Source: an uncultured Bacteroidota bacterium (GTDB lineage: Bacteria; Bacteroidota; Bacteroidia; JABEUT01). Taken from it: DNA of 64,000 nucleotides. How positions within the stretch are numbered: position 1 is the first letter of the stretch; each line of letters begins with the position of its first letter. Below the pieces are notes generated by a model. The model was not told the origin of the DNA and made no database searches. It saw only the letters and a list, made by a program, of their open reading frames with translations. Shown here in pieces: positions 42,001 through 50,465 of the stretch. The position numbers were made by a program, and so were the translations under genes. The stretch spans positions 1-64,000 of the forward strand of contig CAIWVW010000121.1 in NCBI GenBank assembly GCA_903916255.1, read 5' to 3'.

Positions 42001-42955
42001 TCAATTAAATGTTTCAGCAAGCACGATAACAAATGTTAATTGCTTTGGAGGCAGCAATGGTAGTGCATCATCAACTGTAATTGGTGGTACACTACCATAC
42101 ACCTATTTGTGGGCAGGAGGAAATTCGCAAACTACAGTCAATGCAGGTGGGTTAAGCATGGGAACTTATACCGTTAATGTTACAGATAATAATGGATGTG
42201 CAAGTTCGGCTTCGACAAGTATTACCCAGCCAAATCAATTAAATGTTTCAGCAAATAGTGTGAACAATGTTAGTTGCAACGGAGATAGTAATGGCAGCGC
42301 ATCATCAAATATTAGCGGAGGCACATTGCCCTATACTTATGCGTGGTCAAATAGCCAAACTTTAGCTAATATAAATGGGCTTAGTTCCGGAACTTATACA
42401 CTTATAGTTGCTGATTCGTGCGGTAGTTCTGCTACCGCATCTACTATTATTACCCAACCTTCAGCAGTCAGCATTATCGCGGATTCACTACCTGATAATG
42501 GGAGTTGCACAGGCTCTGCATGGGCTATGGTAAGCGGCGGTAATAATCCGTACACTTATCTATGGACAGGGGGGCTAACAACAGATACTATCCAAAACCA
42601 ATGTGCCGGAAACTATTGTTGTGTTATTACCGATCTCAACCGGTGCATAGATAGTATTTGCGTTACAATACCCCTTATTATCACGACAGGAATAGAAGGG
42701 CTAAATAATTCATTCCCTATACAGATTATTCCCAATCCTAATGGTGGTGTATTTACCATTGTTTTTCTGAATACGCCAAATAACCTGCATGTGGAAATAT
42801 ACGATGTATTGGGAGAAGAAATTTATGCATCAAGATTAAATCTTAAAAGAACAGAAATAAACTTGAATAGTGAGCCTGATGGGGTTTATTTTTATAGAGT
42901 ATTAAAGGAAAACAGCGGATTTTTTGGAAGCGGAAAATTGATAATTGAGAGGTAA
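39044..42955 (+). CDS. T9SS-secreted SprB-repeat adhesin-like protein
   Basis: Multiple SprB-type repeats; C-terminal IIPNPNGGVFTIVFLNTPNNLHVEIYDVLGEEIYA. Confidence 0.87.
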   Translation: MKKKYLFFLLGLIFTFFQTSSQNNVNGAITLPSGNFQSDYFFDSASNQMWFSFIADKPRMTFSLMHSANYTKSQNITLDSLVLYSVTNAGGINSIAFSLAPNANSDTLSAIQILNLVPGNTYYLKPTKFNAGSSGYFNLSKIVLHPTIIPPSCNVSCPLGVNLVCNGDFEILPSWVSLDTYVDSSPTYPNAPPLPAAIGYCIKSPNIRSDFRSLGDSTDTYLISNYMSGSDMQNTAEHGSYFMGVDCPSALCSECSLHNTAGYIWTPNYTATSWEENIPIENGVKYIFSCWLEDLDNYTYRSFPGANVFIVINSDTLFSDVISYPNNYGSWQQVTFCWNANSSVANIQIIGQGAANSQGYDFGLDNISFTSTNSFTITTKITSISCNEDSTGSAMVVASGGSSPYTYYWSTSPAQTTQQATGLSAGTYTVIVSDSTSCQSEISVTISPLADSLKSTWSTCCNCKGAAWVYPYAGNSPYTFLWSNGATTDTAIGLSSGTYTVAITDSAGCIHTDTVFVPTGFFARISQDNISCYGGSNGSATVLLSGNYSYNWAPNGGTEATISGLSAGTYSVTITNNDTSNCSVTYLVTITQPITPLSVILSNPYSICTIYPTVYASVSGGTPAYTYNWGYGSHTDSEMVNNVCPYGYSYDNLTVKDSKGCSVSTFIDINEPIDWPTFYYYPTDNNVSCHGGNDGSITVATCIFSGTPPFYYNISPGGSYYSYNTNYTYSNLISGTYTISVTDYNGCTTPTVIVTITEPPAIVVTTTVTAATCTANGIATASASNGVSPYTYIWSGGHGSNTTASGLSVGTYTISVTDHNGCTGSATAIVTQPTQLNVSANTNNNVTCYGDSNGSASSIISGGTSPYAYLWSNSQTKYSITGLSSGTYSLTVTDFCGSSATVSIIITQPTQLNASANTLDNVNCFSGNNGSASSTVSGGTPPYTYLWSNSQTTPTLSGLSMGTYTVNVTDNNGCTGSANVIITQPNQLNVSASTITNVNCFGGSNGSASSTVIGGTLPYTYLWAGGNSQTTVNAGGLSMGTYTVNVTDNNGCASSASTSITQPNQLNVSANSVNNVSCNGDSNGSASSNISGGTLPYTYAWSNSQTLANINGLSSGTYTLIVADSCGSSATASTIITQPSAVSIIADSLPDNGSCTGSAWAMVSGGNNPYTYLWTGGLTTDTIQNQCAGNYCCVITDLNRCIDSICVTIPLIITTGIEGLNNSFPIQIIPNPNGGVFTIVFLNTPNNLHVEIYDVLGEEIYASRLNLKRTEINLNSEPDGVYFYRVLKENSGFFGSGKLIIER
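41549..42466 (+). repeat. Four in-frame tandem SprB-type repeats of ~76-78 aa
   Basis: Units LNVSAN...NV.C.G.SNGSASS.ISGGT.PYTYLWSNSQT...GLS.GTY...VTD..G...SA...ITQP repeated four times. Confidence 0.88.
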
Positions 42956-42957
42956 AA

Positions 42958-43284
42958 ATGGAGTTAAATTGGGAACGAATTTATGATGAATCAAAAAGAA
43001 CACTTATAGCCCTGCTTTATTATATTGGTGCAGGGGTGATAATTTTCGGTGCTATTTTATTGGCGTATTATACAAACAAGAACCAATACTTTGCCGAAAT
43101 TCATAATCGTTTTTGTGCATTAATTGGAGCAGGTTTAATGTTGGTAGGTACTTTGGGATATTTTGGGAACAAATTGAAATGGGAGCATAAAGCCTTTACA
43201 GACATTTTTGCAAAAACCCTGCTTGGACTCTTTTATTTTTCGGGAACCTTCTGTATAGCCTTATCAATTCTACGAAGTAATTAA
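42958..43284 (+). CDS. Small membrane protein of unknown function
   Basis: Several hydrophobic segments, starts 2 bp after the upstream stop. Confidence 0.6.
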   Translation: MELNWERIYDESKRTLIALLYYIGAGVIIFGAILLAYYTNKNQYFAEIHNRFCALIGAGLMLVGTLGYFGNKLKWEHKAFTDIFAKTLLGLFYFSGTFCIALSILRSN

Positions 43285-43357
43285 TTAATGAGAAATAAAT
43301 TATGTACAATGTAATTCAGTAGCTTTACAATTCTATTAACCCTAAAAATTAACTATT

Positions 43358-43633
43358 ATGAACAAAGCAGAATTAGTGGAAGCCATTGCGAAAGAAGCAA
43401 AAATCTCCAAAGCTGATGCTGAAAAAGCACTCAAAGCATTTACCAACCAAGCCACCAAAGCCCTGAAAGGTGGAGGTACAATTGCCTTAATAGGCTTCGG
43501 AACGTTTTCAGTTGTGAAAAGAGCAGCCCGTAACGGAAGAAATCCACAAACTGGAAAAGCGATTAAAATTGCCGCCAAGAAGGTAGCTAAGTTTAAAGCA
43601 GGTTCGGAACTAAAGAGCGCAGTAAACAAATAA
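43358..43633 (+). CDS. HU family DNA-binding protein
   Basis: MNKAELVEAIAKEAKISKADAEKALKAFTNQATKALKGGGTIALIGFGTFSVVKRAARNGRNPQTGKAI. Confidence 0.95.
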   Translation: MNKAELVEAIAKEAKISKADAEKALKAFTNQATKALKGGGTIALIGFGTFSVVKRAARNGRNPQTGKAIKIAAKKVAKFKAGSELKSAVNK

Positions 43634-43657
43634 GATGACTAAACCCTGCCGAAGTAT

Positions 43658-43680
43658 AGCCCTGCCAAATTGGCGGGGCT
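43658..43680. terminator. Inverted repeat, probable bidirectional terminator
   Basis: AGCCCTGCCAAATTGGCGGGGCT between convergent genes. Confidence 0.6.
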
Positions 43681-44444
43681 TATGCATTTTTTATAATATG
43701 TTTTATGAATTCAAAAATAATCTCAAGTCCCGTTGGAATGATAATTAGAGTCAAATAGAGCCACGCTAATTTTCTCTTTTTACTAGCATCTTGTTGATAG
43801 CCCTGACCTGTTTTTAATTCTACCGAAGGCCACAAAGACGCCGAAAGATCATTTAATCGGATACCAGCAAGTATTGATAGTATCGGAATAGCGAATACTA
43901 TAATGAGCCTGATTATTACATAAGGTATTGCTTGAATCCTAGTAATACACAAATCAAAGAACAAAATATTTGAAAGAACTACAATAGAAAATATAGAGGT
44001 TGAAACTAAATTACTTACTTTCCTTTGCTCTTCTGCGGAATCAATAATAGACCAAAGAATGCTCATTGTACCGTTTACCCATCGACTGTCATTGCCACTA
44101 ACCCAAATATAATTATTGGTATTTCCCTTAGTACCTATTTGATGGGTGATTTGGACTTCAATTTTCTTTGAGTCTTCAAATGAATCCAGTGCCATATATA
44201 TTTTATTAATAAAAATATCTTCCAACTTTCCTTCTTTTTCATCAAAGATTAGTGGGGATTCGCTCTCAAAAGATACATTCTTGTCATCTGCATCTATTGA
44301 GAAAATAACTTTCACTTTTTCATCTTTACCTTTTTTTGATGTGGCCTCATCAGATATAATTTTGGCAATATCTCTTATGATTTTTGGAGTGATTTTTTTA
44401 TGCTCAAAATTTCTTTTTTGTTTCTCCCTAATAACGCTTGTCAT
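43680..44444 (-). CDS. Membrane protein of unknown function
   Basis: Soluble N-terminus and TM segments (LVSTSIFSIVVLSNILFFDL; VIIRLIIVFAIPILSILAGI). Confidence 0.55.
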   Translation of the reverse strand: MTSVIREKQKRNFEHKKITPKIIRDIAKIISDEATSKKGKDEKVKVIFSIDADDKNVSFESESPLIFDEKEGKLEDIFINKIYMALDSFEDSKKIEVQITHQIGTKGNTNNYIWVSGNDSRWVNGTMSILWSIIDSAEEQRKVSNLVSTSIFSIVVLSNILFFDLCITRIQAIPYVIIRLIIVFAIPILSILAGIRLNDLSASLWPSVELKTGQGYQQDASKKRKLAWLYLTLIIIPTGLEIIFEFIKHIIKNA

Positions 44445-44514
44445 ATTTCCTTTTTTACTGACTTTTCGGTCATTTTATACTATGTATGTATCGGATATTA
44501 AGATGCGTAATGGT

Positions 44515-44799
44515 TTACTTTACAGCTTTTCTGACTTGTGTAGAAAACTTCTTTGAGGGCCTGAATGAAGGGATATAATGGGCAGGTAGATTTATTGCTG
44601 TATTCTTGGAAATATTCCGTGCAATTTTTGCAGCCCTTTTTTTTACAATAAAATTGCCGAACCCACGAAATGAAACGCTCTCTTTTCGAAGGATGTGTTC
44701 TTTAACTGAGGTCATATAGGCTTCAAGAATCACTTCAACTAATGCTCTTTCGATACCCGTTTTTTCAGATACCTCTTTAATAATCTTTGCTTTTGTCAT
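44515..44799 (-). CDS. HU/IHF family DNA-binding protein, close paralog of 3304-3588
   Basis: MTKAKIIKEVSEKTGIERALVEVILEAYMTSVKEHILRKESVSFRGFGNFIVKKRAAKIARNISKNTAINLPAHYIPSFRPSKKFS. Confidence 0.92.
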   Translation of the reverse strand: MTKAKIIKEVSEKTGIERALVEVILEAYMTSVKEHILRKESVSFRGFGNFIVKKRAAKIARNISKNTAINLPAHYIPSFRPSKKFSTQVRKAVK

Positions 44800-44927
44800 A
44801 CCAATTTTGTTTATGTTGGCTCAAAAATAGCAAAATTGTACTCAATGTACGGTCATTTTTAAATTTTATCTTTGAATCCTCAAATACCCCTATATCCCTG
44901 AATGAAAAAGGTGTCTTTCCGTTTTGG

Positions 44928-45287
44928 ATGGATGAAAAGGACATCATTAATAAAGTACTTAATGTTATTCTTAACAAAGGAGGCAAAGTACCGTACACTT
45001 TTGTTATTAATCCCGAACACGATTCCGACACCCAAGAAAGAATGAAAAAGATAGTTGAAAATATGCAACGAGAAAAACTGCTTATCATTCCGCCAGATGA
45101 ATACGGCGATTTTGAATTAGGGGTACATGGGAGCCAGGCCGCTTCTATCGGCTACAAAAAATTTAAAAGAATGAAGCGATGGAATTCACTCTCTCATAAT
45201 GCAACTGTGATATTTTTTATATTTATTTTGGCGGGAGGCGCTATTGGTCTATTATATCTGCTATTACATTATTTTAAAATAATATAA
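44928..45287 (+). CDS. Hypothetical protein with C-terminal TM
   Basis: Probable start MDEKDIINKVLNVILNKGG; C-terminal VIFFIFILAGGAIGLLYLLLHYF. Confidence 0.55.
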   Translation: MDEKDIINKVLNVILNKGGKVPYTFVINPEHDSDTQERMKKIVENMQREKLLIIPPDEYGDFELGVHGSQAASIGYKKFKRMKRWNSLSHNATVIFFIFILAGGAIGLLYLLLHYFKII

Positions 45288-45298
45288 AAGAGGCTTCT

Positions 45299-46147
45299 CT
45301 ATCTCTCAATCCCTCTCTCCTTCGATTTTTCATTTCCATTCTCTCTTAATCTCCTTAGTTCCTTCTCCCTCTCAATTGACTTATCGAGTTCCTTTAATTT
45401 TTCATCCGTGAATCCAAGCGTACTGAACCGGAACTTTCGGCCCTGATATAGTATTCCGGTAACCTTTCCGCCACGGGAATAACTGGAAAGCCCGGATTCA
45501 TTCAGTAGTTCAAAAAAGCTTTCTTTTGAGAAAACTTTTTTGTAGCATGTTTGGAGTGTTTCAATAATTTTTTCTTTTTCAGATTCCCTTCCGGTTCTAT
45601 GTTTGTGTTGGTACTCTTTTTCCGTGACAAGTGATTTATTTTTTCCTCCATGCTCTACTATTGAATGAGATAGTTCAGGATATTTTTCCACTTGGTAATT
45701 CTGAATATTCTTTTTTAATTTCTGCAATTCAGCTTTTGAAAGCCGCAGGGATTTGCCGTTGTGATATTCAATACCGGAAGCACAGACATGGACATGATAG
45801 TGTCCCTTGTCGAAGTGTGGAACGGCAATATACAGGCCGTTGGGATTTCGGAGCTTTATGTATTCCCGTGTCATTTCTTCCAACTTCTTAAGGGTAATAT
45901 CTTTTGCATCGTCCCGATGCCAGGAAAGAATTTCATGGGTGAGCAGTACGTTGTCTTTGCGCCGCTGTGTCCTATATGTTTCATTTTCCTTAAACTGCAT
46001 TTCCCATTCATTAATATTGTTGCCTTTTAAATTATAGGTAACGATAAAACTCTTACCCTCTCTATCAAACAGGCGGTCTTTATCGTGGAGCATATATTCA
46101 AGTAAATCATGAAAAGACTTCTTATGCGATTTAATTTTCAGTATCAT
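45299..46147 (-). CDS. Relaxase/mobilization nuclease
   Basis: GLYIAVPHFDKGHYHVHVCASGIEYHNGKSLRLSKAELQKLKK (HxHxH-like). Internal Met (MILKIKSHKKSFHDLLEYM) is preferred over the ORF-track start, which would overlap the upstream gene heavily. Confidence 0.82.
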   Translation of the reverse strand: MILKIKSHKKSFHDLLEYMLHDKDRLFDREGKSFIVTYNLKGNNINEWEMQFKENETYRTQRRKDNVLLTHEILSWHRDDAKDITLKKLEEMTREYIKLRNPNGLYIAVPHFDKGHYHVHVCASGIEYHNGKSLRLSKAELQKLKKNIQNYQVEKYPELSHSIVEHGGKNKSLVTEKEYQHKHRTGRESEKEKIIETLQTCYKKVFSKESFFELLNESGLSSYSRGGKVTGILYQGRKFRFSTLGFTDEKLKELDKSIEREKELRRLRENGNEKSKERGIER

Positions 46148-46634
46148 AGTTACCAAATAGCGGCGGATTCCGTAACGCTTCGCTGAGTTCTTTTTGAAGG
46201 TCAGTGATGCGTTTTTCAATCGCATTGTATTTTTCTTGTTCCCGTTCAGAGGAATATTTTTCTTTAGGTGGAGCAATACGCTGTACTTCATTCAGGTATT
46301 GCGCCAGTAACTGTTCTATTCTTGCCACCTGAAACCTGTCCGGCACGATGTAGGTTTTATTAATATATGCCAGTGTAGCATTTCTAATAAAGGCCGTGAT
46401 GGACATGGAATGCCCATGAGCGGCACGAGCCATAGTATTGAATTCCCCATTTTTTCGGGAAAGGTTAATAATATATTCCGGCTTTACTTTTCGCTCTCTT
46501 TTTCTGTAAGCAAGCATATAGTTTTTGCGGTACTGGCGTTTTGCAGTTTTAATTTGCTCGTCAGTCCCATGCTCAAGAACACCGCAAGCTTCCAGATATT
46601 TCCATAATGGACTTCCCTTTGGTGTCTTACGCAT
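46131..46634 (-). CDS. MobC-like mobilization accessory protein
   Basis: INLSRKNGEFNTMARAAHGHSMSITAFIRNATLAYI; directly upstream of the relaxase. Confidence 0.7.
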   Translation of the reverse strand: MRKTPKGSPLWKYLEACGVLEHGTDEQIKTAKRQYRKNYMLAYRKRERKVKPEYIINLSRKNGEFNTMARAAHGHSMSITAFIRNATLAYINKTYIVPDRFQVARIEQLLAQYLNEVQRIAPPKEKYSSEREQEKYNAIEKRITDLQKELSEALRNPPLFGNYDTEN

Positions 46635-48069
46635 TGGCTTCAGGAAGAGTTAATAAAGGAACTACTTCAGGAGCGGTGCTAAGAATTGGTGGCTGTGGAA
46701 TCAAACTATATTTCATGAATCTATTCCTTTTGTAATACGGCACGACCTTTGCCAAAATGGGAGGATAGAAACCACAGATAAGAAGGGCCTGTGTTGCGGG
46801 CATGGTGCGAATTTCATCGCTGGTCATAAGAGGTCGAACTACGGTTTTTTTCTTTTTATCTTCATACTGAAACCGCCCCAAGGTAAATTCAAGTTCTTTC
46901 GCAGTCTCTAAAGATTGCCCGGTGAAATACATTTTTGCAAAGCAGTTTGATTTTATGGATTCAGCATCGTATCTTCCGTAATGTTCCGTAATCTGAGCAA
47001 AATCTTGGACTATCAGCATAATGCCAGACCGATGTTTGCGAACATTGGCAACGGCCAGTGGCAGGGTTGGCAAGTTGAGTGAACTTGCTTCGTCAATGAG
47101 CAGAAATATATCCCTTTCATTTGCACCGGGAATTCTTCCCAATGCAAATGAAAAGAATTGCTCAAAGAAAAGTGAAGTTATTACGCTATAGTACCGTTGG
47201 TCAGCTACTGAATTTTGTATGTACAAAGCAACTGGCCTATTTCTAAAATTCTGCATTGAAATACTATCACTTGCCGTTACACGAGCCACTGATTCATCCG
47301 TGAAAATTTGAAGGGCGGCTTTGCACGTTGCAATTATTCCGCTCACTACTTTCTCATCATAAGAGACGAAGGATTTGTACTCTGCATACAAAATTTCATT
47401 CCCGGCGCGGGAAAAAAGCCTATCAATTTTTTCAGGTGAACTTCCCAATTGAGTAAGTAATTGCCGGAGGTTATACAAGTTTTGGAAGGAAGGGTCTTGT
47501 TTTTTCAGAACGGTTATGAGTATTGCAAGAAGCCCGACAGCTTGTGTGGTCCAAAACGGGTCTTTACTTTTTGCACCAAGAGAATTTGCCACCAAGAGCG
47601 AGGCCACCTTCTGAATATCCGAAGAGCTATTGGCACGGGCAAGCGGATTAAATGAAGATGAAGCGGCAGGGTTTGCAAAATTCAGTACCTTAATATCATA
47701 GCCTCGCTGTTTCAAGAACCCGGCGCTTTTTGTATAGAGTTCACCGGAAGGGTCATGGATAATGAAACTGGAATGCATGGTATAGAGGGACGGCAACAAC
47801 ACTATGCTCGACTTCCCCGCCCCCGTTCCGCCAATAATCAGCGCATTTTGATAGGAGTTGCGAACAGATAAATTCTTTCTTCCGGTAAGACAAAAGCCGT
47901 CATTTCTTTTTGATAACAGCGTTCTTACCGATGCAAAACGAGCTGTGTATTCCTCTTTTCTTTTAGGTATACCTGTAATAAGTTCTGCAATGTTTTCCCA
48001 CGCAAACGTAAAAATACCTTCAATTATTTCAGCACAAAGTTTTAAAACTTGTTCTATGAAATCTATCAT
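46627..48069 (-). CDS. TraG/VirD4-type conjugative coupling protein
   Basis: NALIIGGTGAGKSSIVLLPSLYTMHSSFIIHDPSGELYTKSAGFL; DIFLLIDEASSLNLPTLPLAVANVRKHRSGIMLIVQDFAQI. Confidence 0.9.
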   Translation of the reverse strand: MIDFIEQVLKLCAEIIEGIFTFAWENIAELITGIPKRKEEYTARFASVRTLLSKRNDGFCLTGRKNLSVRNSYQNALIIGGTGAGKSSIVLLPSLYTMHSSFIIHDPSGELYTKSAGFLKQRGYDIKVLNFANPAASSSFNPLARANSSSDIQKVASLLVANSLGAKSKDPFWTTQAVGLLAILITVLKKQDPSFQNLYNLRQLLTQLGSSPEKIDRLFSRAGNEILYAEYKSFVSYDEKVVSGIIATCKAALQIFTDESVARVTASDSISMQNFRNRPVALYIQNSVADQRYYSVITSLFFEQFFSFALGRIPGANERDIFLLIDEASSLNLPTLPLAVANVRKHRSGIMLIVQDFAQITEHYGRYDAESIKSNCFAKMYFTGQSLETAKELEFTLGRFQYEDKKKKTVVRPLMTSDEIRTMPATQALLICGFYPPILAKVVPYYKRNRFMKYSLIPQPPILSTAPEVVPLLTLPEANA

Positions 48070-48073
48070 TGTT

Positions 48074-48784
48074 TTATTGCAAATTAGCTTCTACCGTTAC
48101 AATTGCTCCTTTTTGTTCTAGGAGATTTTGATAAAATTTAGATACGATGCTGTATTGCCAATCGCTTATTGTTCCGGCAGGTTGGTAAATAAGATAAACT
48201 TGAATACCGTTAAGCTGACTAAGCGGCACTTCTTTTTCAAAATACTTTTCAATGACACCTGGATTAGATTGGAGCAAGCTAAATTCATTCGGATAGTAAA
48301 ATGAAACGGCTATATCATTTTCCATAAGGTCGCTGTATATTATCAGTATTCTATTTTGAGCCGGACTTTGCGCCATACGGTTAAGTTCTCTTGCGATGGG
48401 CGCATAAATTGAAGAATGCCATCTGCCGATTTTTTCCTTTTTGGCATCGGTAATAATACTTTCTACATCAGTGTTAAATTGGCTAACCTCACTATTTCGT
48501 TTCAACTCATTAGAGAGCCATTGGTTGGCTGTACTAACACTGGCCTCTTTCACCTGGGTATAACCCACATTGGAAATATCTGCGAACTGAAATTGCGCCC
48601 CGTTCCAGGCATAATTGGAAAGGTTAAATAACGGAAGAATAGTGTCCGTCTGTGGTTGTGCCAATTGTGGCGAGGTAATATCCCGAAGAACTGATACTTC
48701 TGTTGTTGTTTGTTTTGGTGTAGCATAAGCAACAGCAAAAACAGCCCCACCAATTATTAAAATGGTTCCGATTATATATTTCAT
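48074..48784 (-). CDS. Membrane-anchored protein of unknown function in the mobilization operon
   Basis: N-terminal TM; NRILIIYSDLMENDIAVSFYY; overlaps neighbours in an operon. Confidence 0.6.
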   Translation of the reverse strand: MKYIIGTILIIGGAVFAVAYATPKQTTTEVSVLRDITSPQLAQPQTDTILPLFNLSNYAWNGAQFQFADISNVGYTQVKEASVSTANQWLSNELKRNSEVSQFNTDVESIITDAKKEKIGRWHSSIYAPIARELNRMAQSPAQNRILIIYSDLMENDIAVSFYYPNEFSLLQSNPGVIEKYFEKEVPLSQLNGIQVYLIYQPAGTISDWQYSIVSKFYQNLLEQKGAIVTVEANLQ

Positions 48785-49863
48785 CGTATTTTGGAATTAG
48801 AACTAATTGCTTTGACCGTATCGTGGCTTATGTCCGCTTCCGGCAAATCGTCATAGAAACAGTCCGGGGTTTGGTTGTCCGTCCTAAATGAGAGGTTGGT
48901 ACTTTTAAATGTTTCCAATCCTTCCCGATACAGTTTTTTGCTTCGTTCAACAAGATACCTTGCATAATAAGCGGCCCGGATATGTTCTTTGGTACTTTGA
49001 AGAATATTATCTTTCAGTAATTCCAAATCCTTTTTTCGCCCTGAAATCTCATCGCTACGCTTGCTAATTGCCTTAGCAAGCTTTGTCATGGCAAAGTGTT
49101 CTTTGAGTTCATCTAACGTAGGGAAAATATAGTAGGAGAGCAAAGAAGCAACGACAAAGAAAAATACATTTATTACAACAAAATAAACTGGAGAAATAAC
49201 CACATTGAGTTGCTGTAAAAAAACAGAGCGCAGAATTGCCATTGCAGAAAAGAGAGTTGTGGCAAGTACGAGAGAACCTGAAATAATCAGTATCTTTTTT
49301 GTATGGCTTTCAGCCTCTTTGTAGAGAAGCGGCGTGAGGTGAGTTAAGATAAATTCCGCCACAGAAACAGAGATGGAAAGGATTAGCGAAAAGAGCATAT
49401 TTCCCCCGGTTACCTGAAACACTTGGGTATTAAAAATCACTTCTCCCATCCCAATGAGAGCCGTTACTATTACAGCCGTTCTTATTCGTGCAATAATATT
49501 GCTAGGAACATAGTTTCCGAGCGCATATTCATCATTATGATTTTGCCCTTCCAGTTTCTCAATTTCCGCTTCCAGTTCTTTTTTCTTACCCTTTGCCCAT
49601 TCAGCGTCCATGCGAAGTTCCGGCAAGTGGGTTATCGGTTGCAGGTATTGATGAATGTACGCAGCCAGTTCTTCATAGCCACTTTTTATATCCCCGATAT
49701 ATGGCTCAAGATTGTCGCCTTTTGGCAGTGGTCGGTTGGATTTCGCAAAATTAATTGCGTTTTTACGTGCCAGTTCTTTGAGGGCAGCATCTTTTTTACT
49801 GATGTTGTTTTCCAGTGCAGGGTCGCTATACCCAGCAGCTAAAATATTGCTGATGTGTTGCAT
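48781..49863 (-). CDS. Coiled-coil membrane protein of unknown function in the mobilization operon
   Basis: Coiled-coil EWAKGKKKELEAEIEKLEGQ, several TM segments; 4-nt overlap with next gene. Confidence 0.6.
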   Translation of the reverse strand: MQHISNILAAGYSDPALENNISKKDAALKELARKNAINFAKSNRPLPKGDNLEPYIGDIKSGYEELAAYIHQYLQPITHLPELRMDAEWAKGKKKELEAEIEKLEGQNHNDEYALGNYVPSNIIARIRTAVIVTALIGMGEVIFNTQVFQVTGGNMLFSLILSISVSVAEFILTHLTPLLYKEAESHTKKILIISGSLVLATTLFSAMAILRSVFLQQLNVVISPVYFVVINVFFFVVASLLSYYIFPTLDELKEHFAMTKLAKAISKRSDEISGRKKDLELLKDNILQSTKEHIRAAYYARYLVERSKKLYREGLETFKSTNLSFRTDNQTPDCFYDDLPEADISHDTVKAISSNSKIR

Positions 49864-49972
49864 GATATTTTTTAAGATTAAAACTGATAATGGAACAGGC
49901 GGAAGAATTGTCCTAATAAATCACTAAGCAAAGAGCCGCATTGCTGTGGCTCTTTGCTCAACGGATAATTCG

Positions 49973-50170
49973 CTAATCCTTTTCCCCATCAGGGGGTAAA
50001 GGTTCTTCATCTCTCTCAAAAACAAAGAAGGTAGTTTCCGGCTGATGGAACAGCCGGATGTATTGATTTCCATTTTCAGTTATTTTTAGAAATCCGACCC
50101 GATACCAACTGACCTTCTTTTCTCCGTTTACTTCATATACCCTTTGCGTACATATATTAAATATTTTCAT
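49973..50170 (-). CDS. Small protein of unknown function
   Basis: Probable start MKIFNICTQRVYEVNGEKKVSWYRVGFLK. Confidence 0.5.
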   Translation of the reverse strand: MKIFNICTQRVYEVNGEKKVSWYRVGFLKITENGNQYIRLFHQPETTFFVFERDEEPLPPDGEKD

Positions 50171-50202
50171 ATTGTTTTCTTTCTTACTGCTTACTAATAA
50201 TG

Positions 50203-50220
50203 GCTGTGTGCGCACACAGC
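50203..50220. repeat. Perfect 18-bp palindrome
   Basis: GCTGTGTGCGCACACAGC, ~33 bp upstream of the 50170 start codon. Confidence 0.85.
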
Positions 50221-50361
50221 TTTGATGAAGATGAACTTTTGCCACCGATTTGATTTACATGCTGTACCTCTAATGATAGATAGGTTACAGGCATAATTTT
50301 GCATCAATCATTGTGGGTTCTTCTTCATGCTCAAATAGGATAATTGAAAGAAGAAATTGCC

Positions 50362-50405
50362 GTAAGAATGAATAATTGCCGGGTACGGCAATTATTCATT
50401 CTTAC
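50362..50405. promoter_or_regulatory. 44-nt palindrome: two-sided version of the TTGCCG-N4-CGGCAA site (site 1)
   Basis: GTAAGAATGAATAATTGCCG-GGTA-CGGCAATTATTCATTCTTAC, 20-bp perfect arms, between divergent gene sets. Confidence 0.85.
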
Positions 50406-50465
50406 CAGGGTAGAGAAAGTGAGTAAGAATGTTGGAGATTCACAAAATAAAGCGAATCTGCTACT

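Noticed and set aside
41549-42466. Possible CRISPR-like direct repeats
   Set aside because: Repeats are in-frame ~228-234 bp coding units of SprB-type domains, not short repeats with unique spacers; no cas genes are visible.
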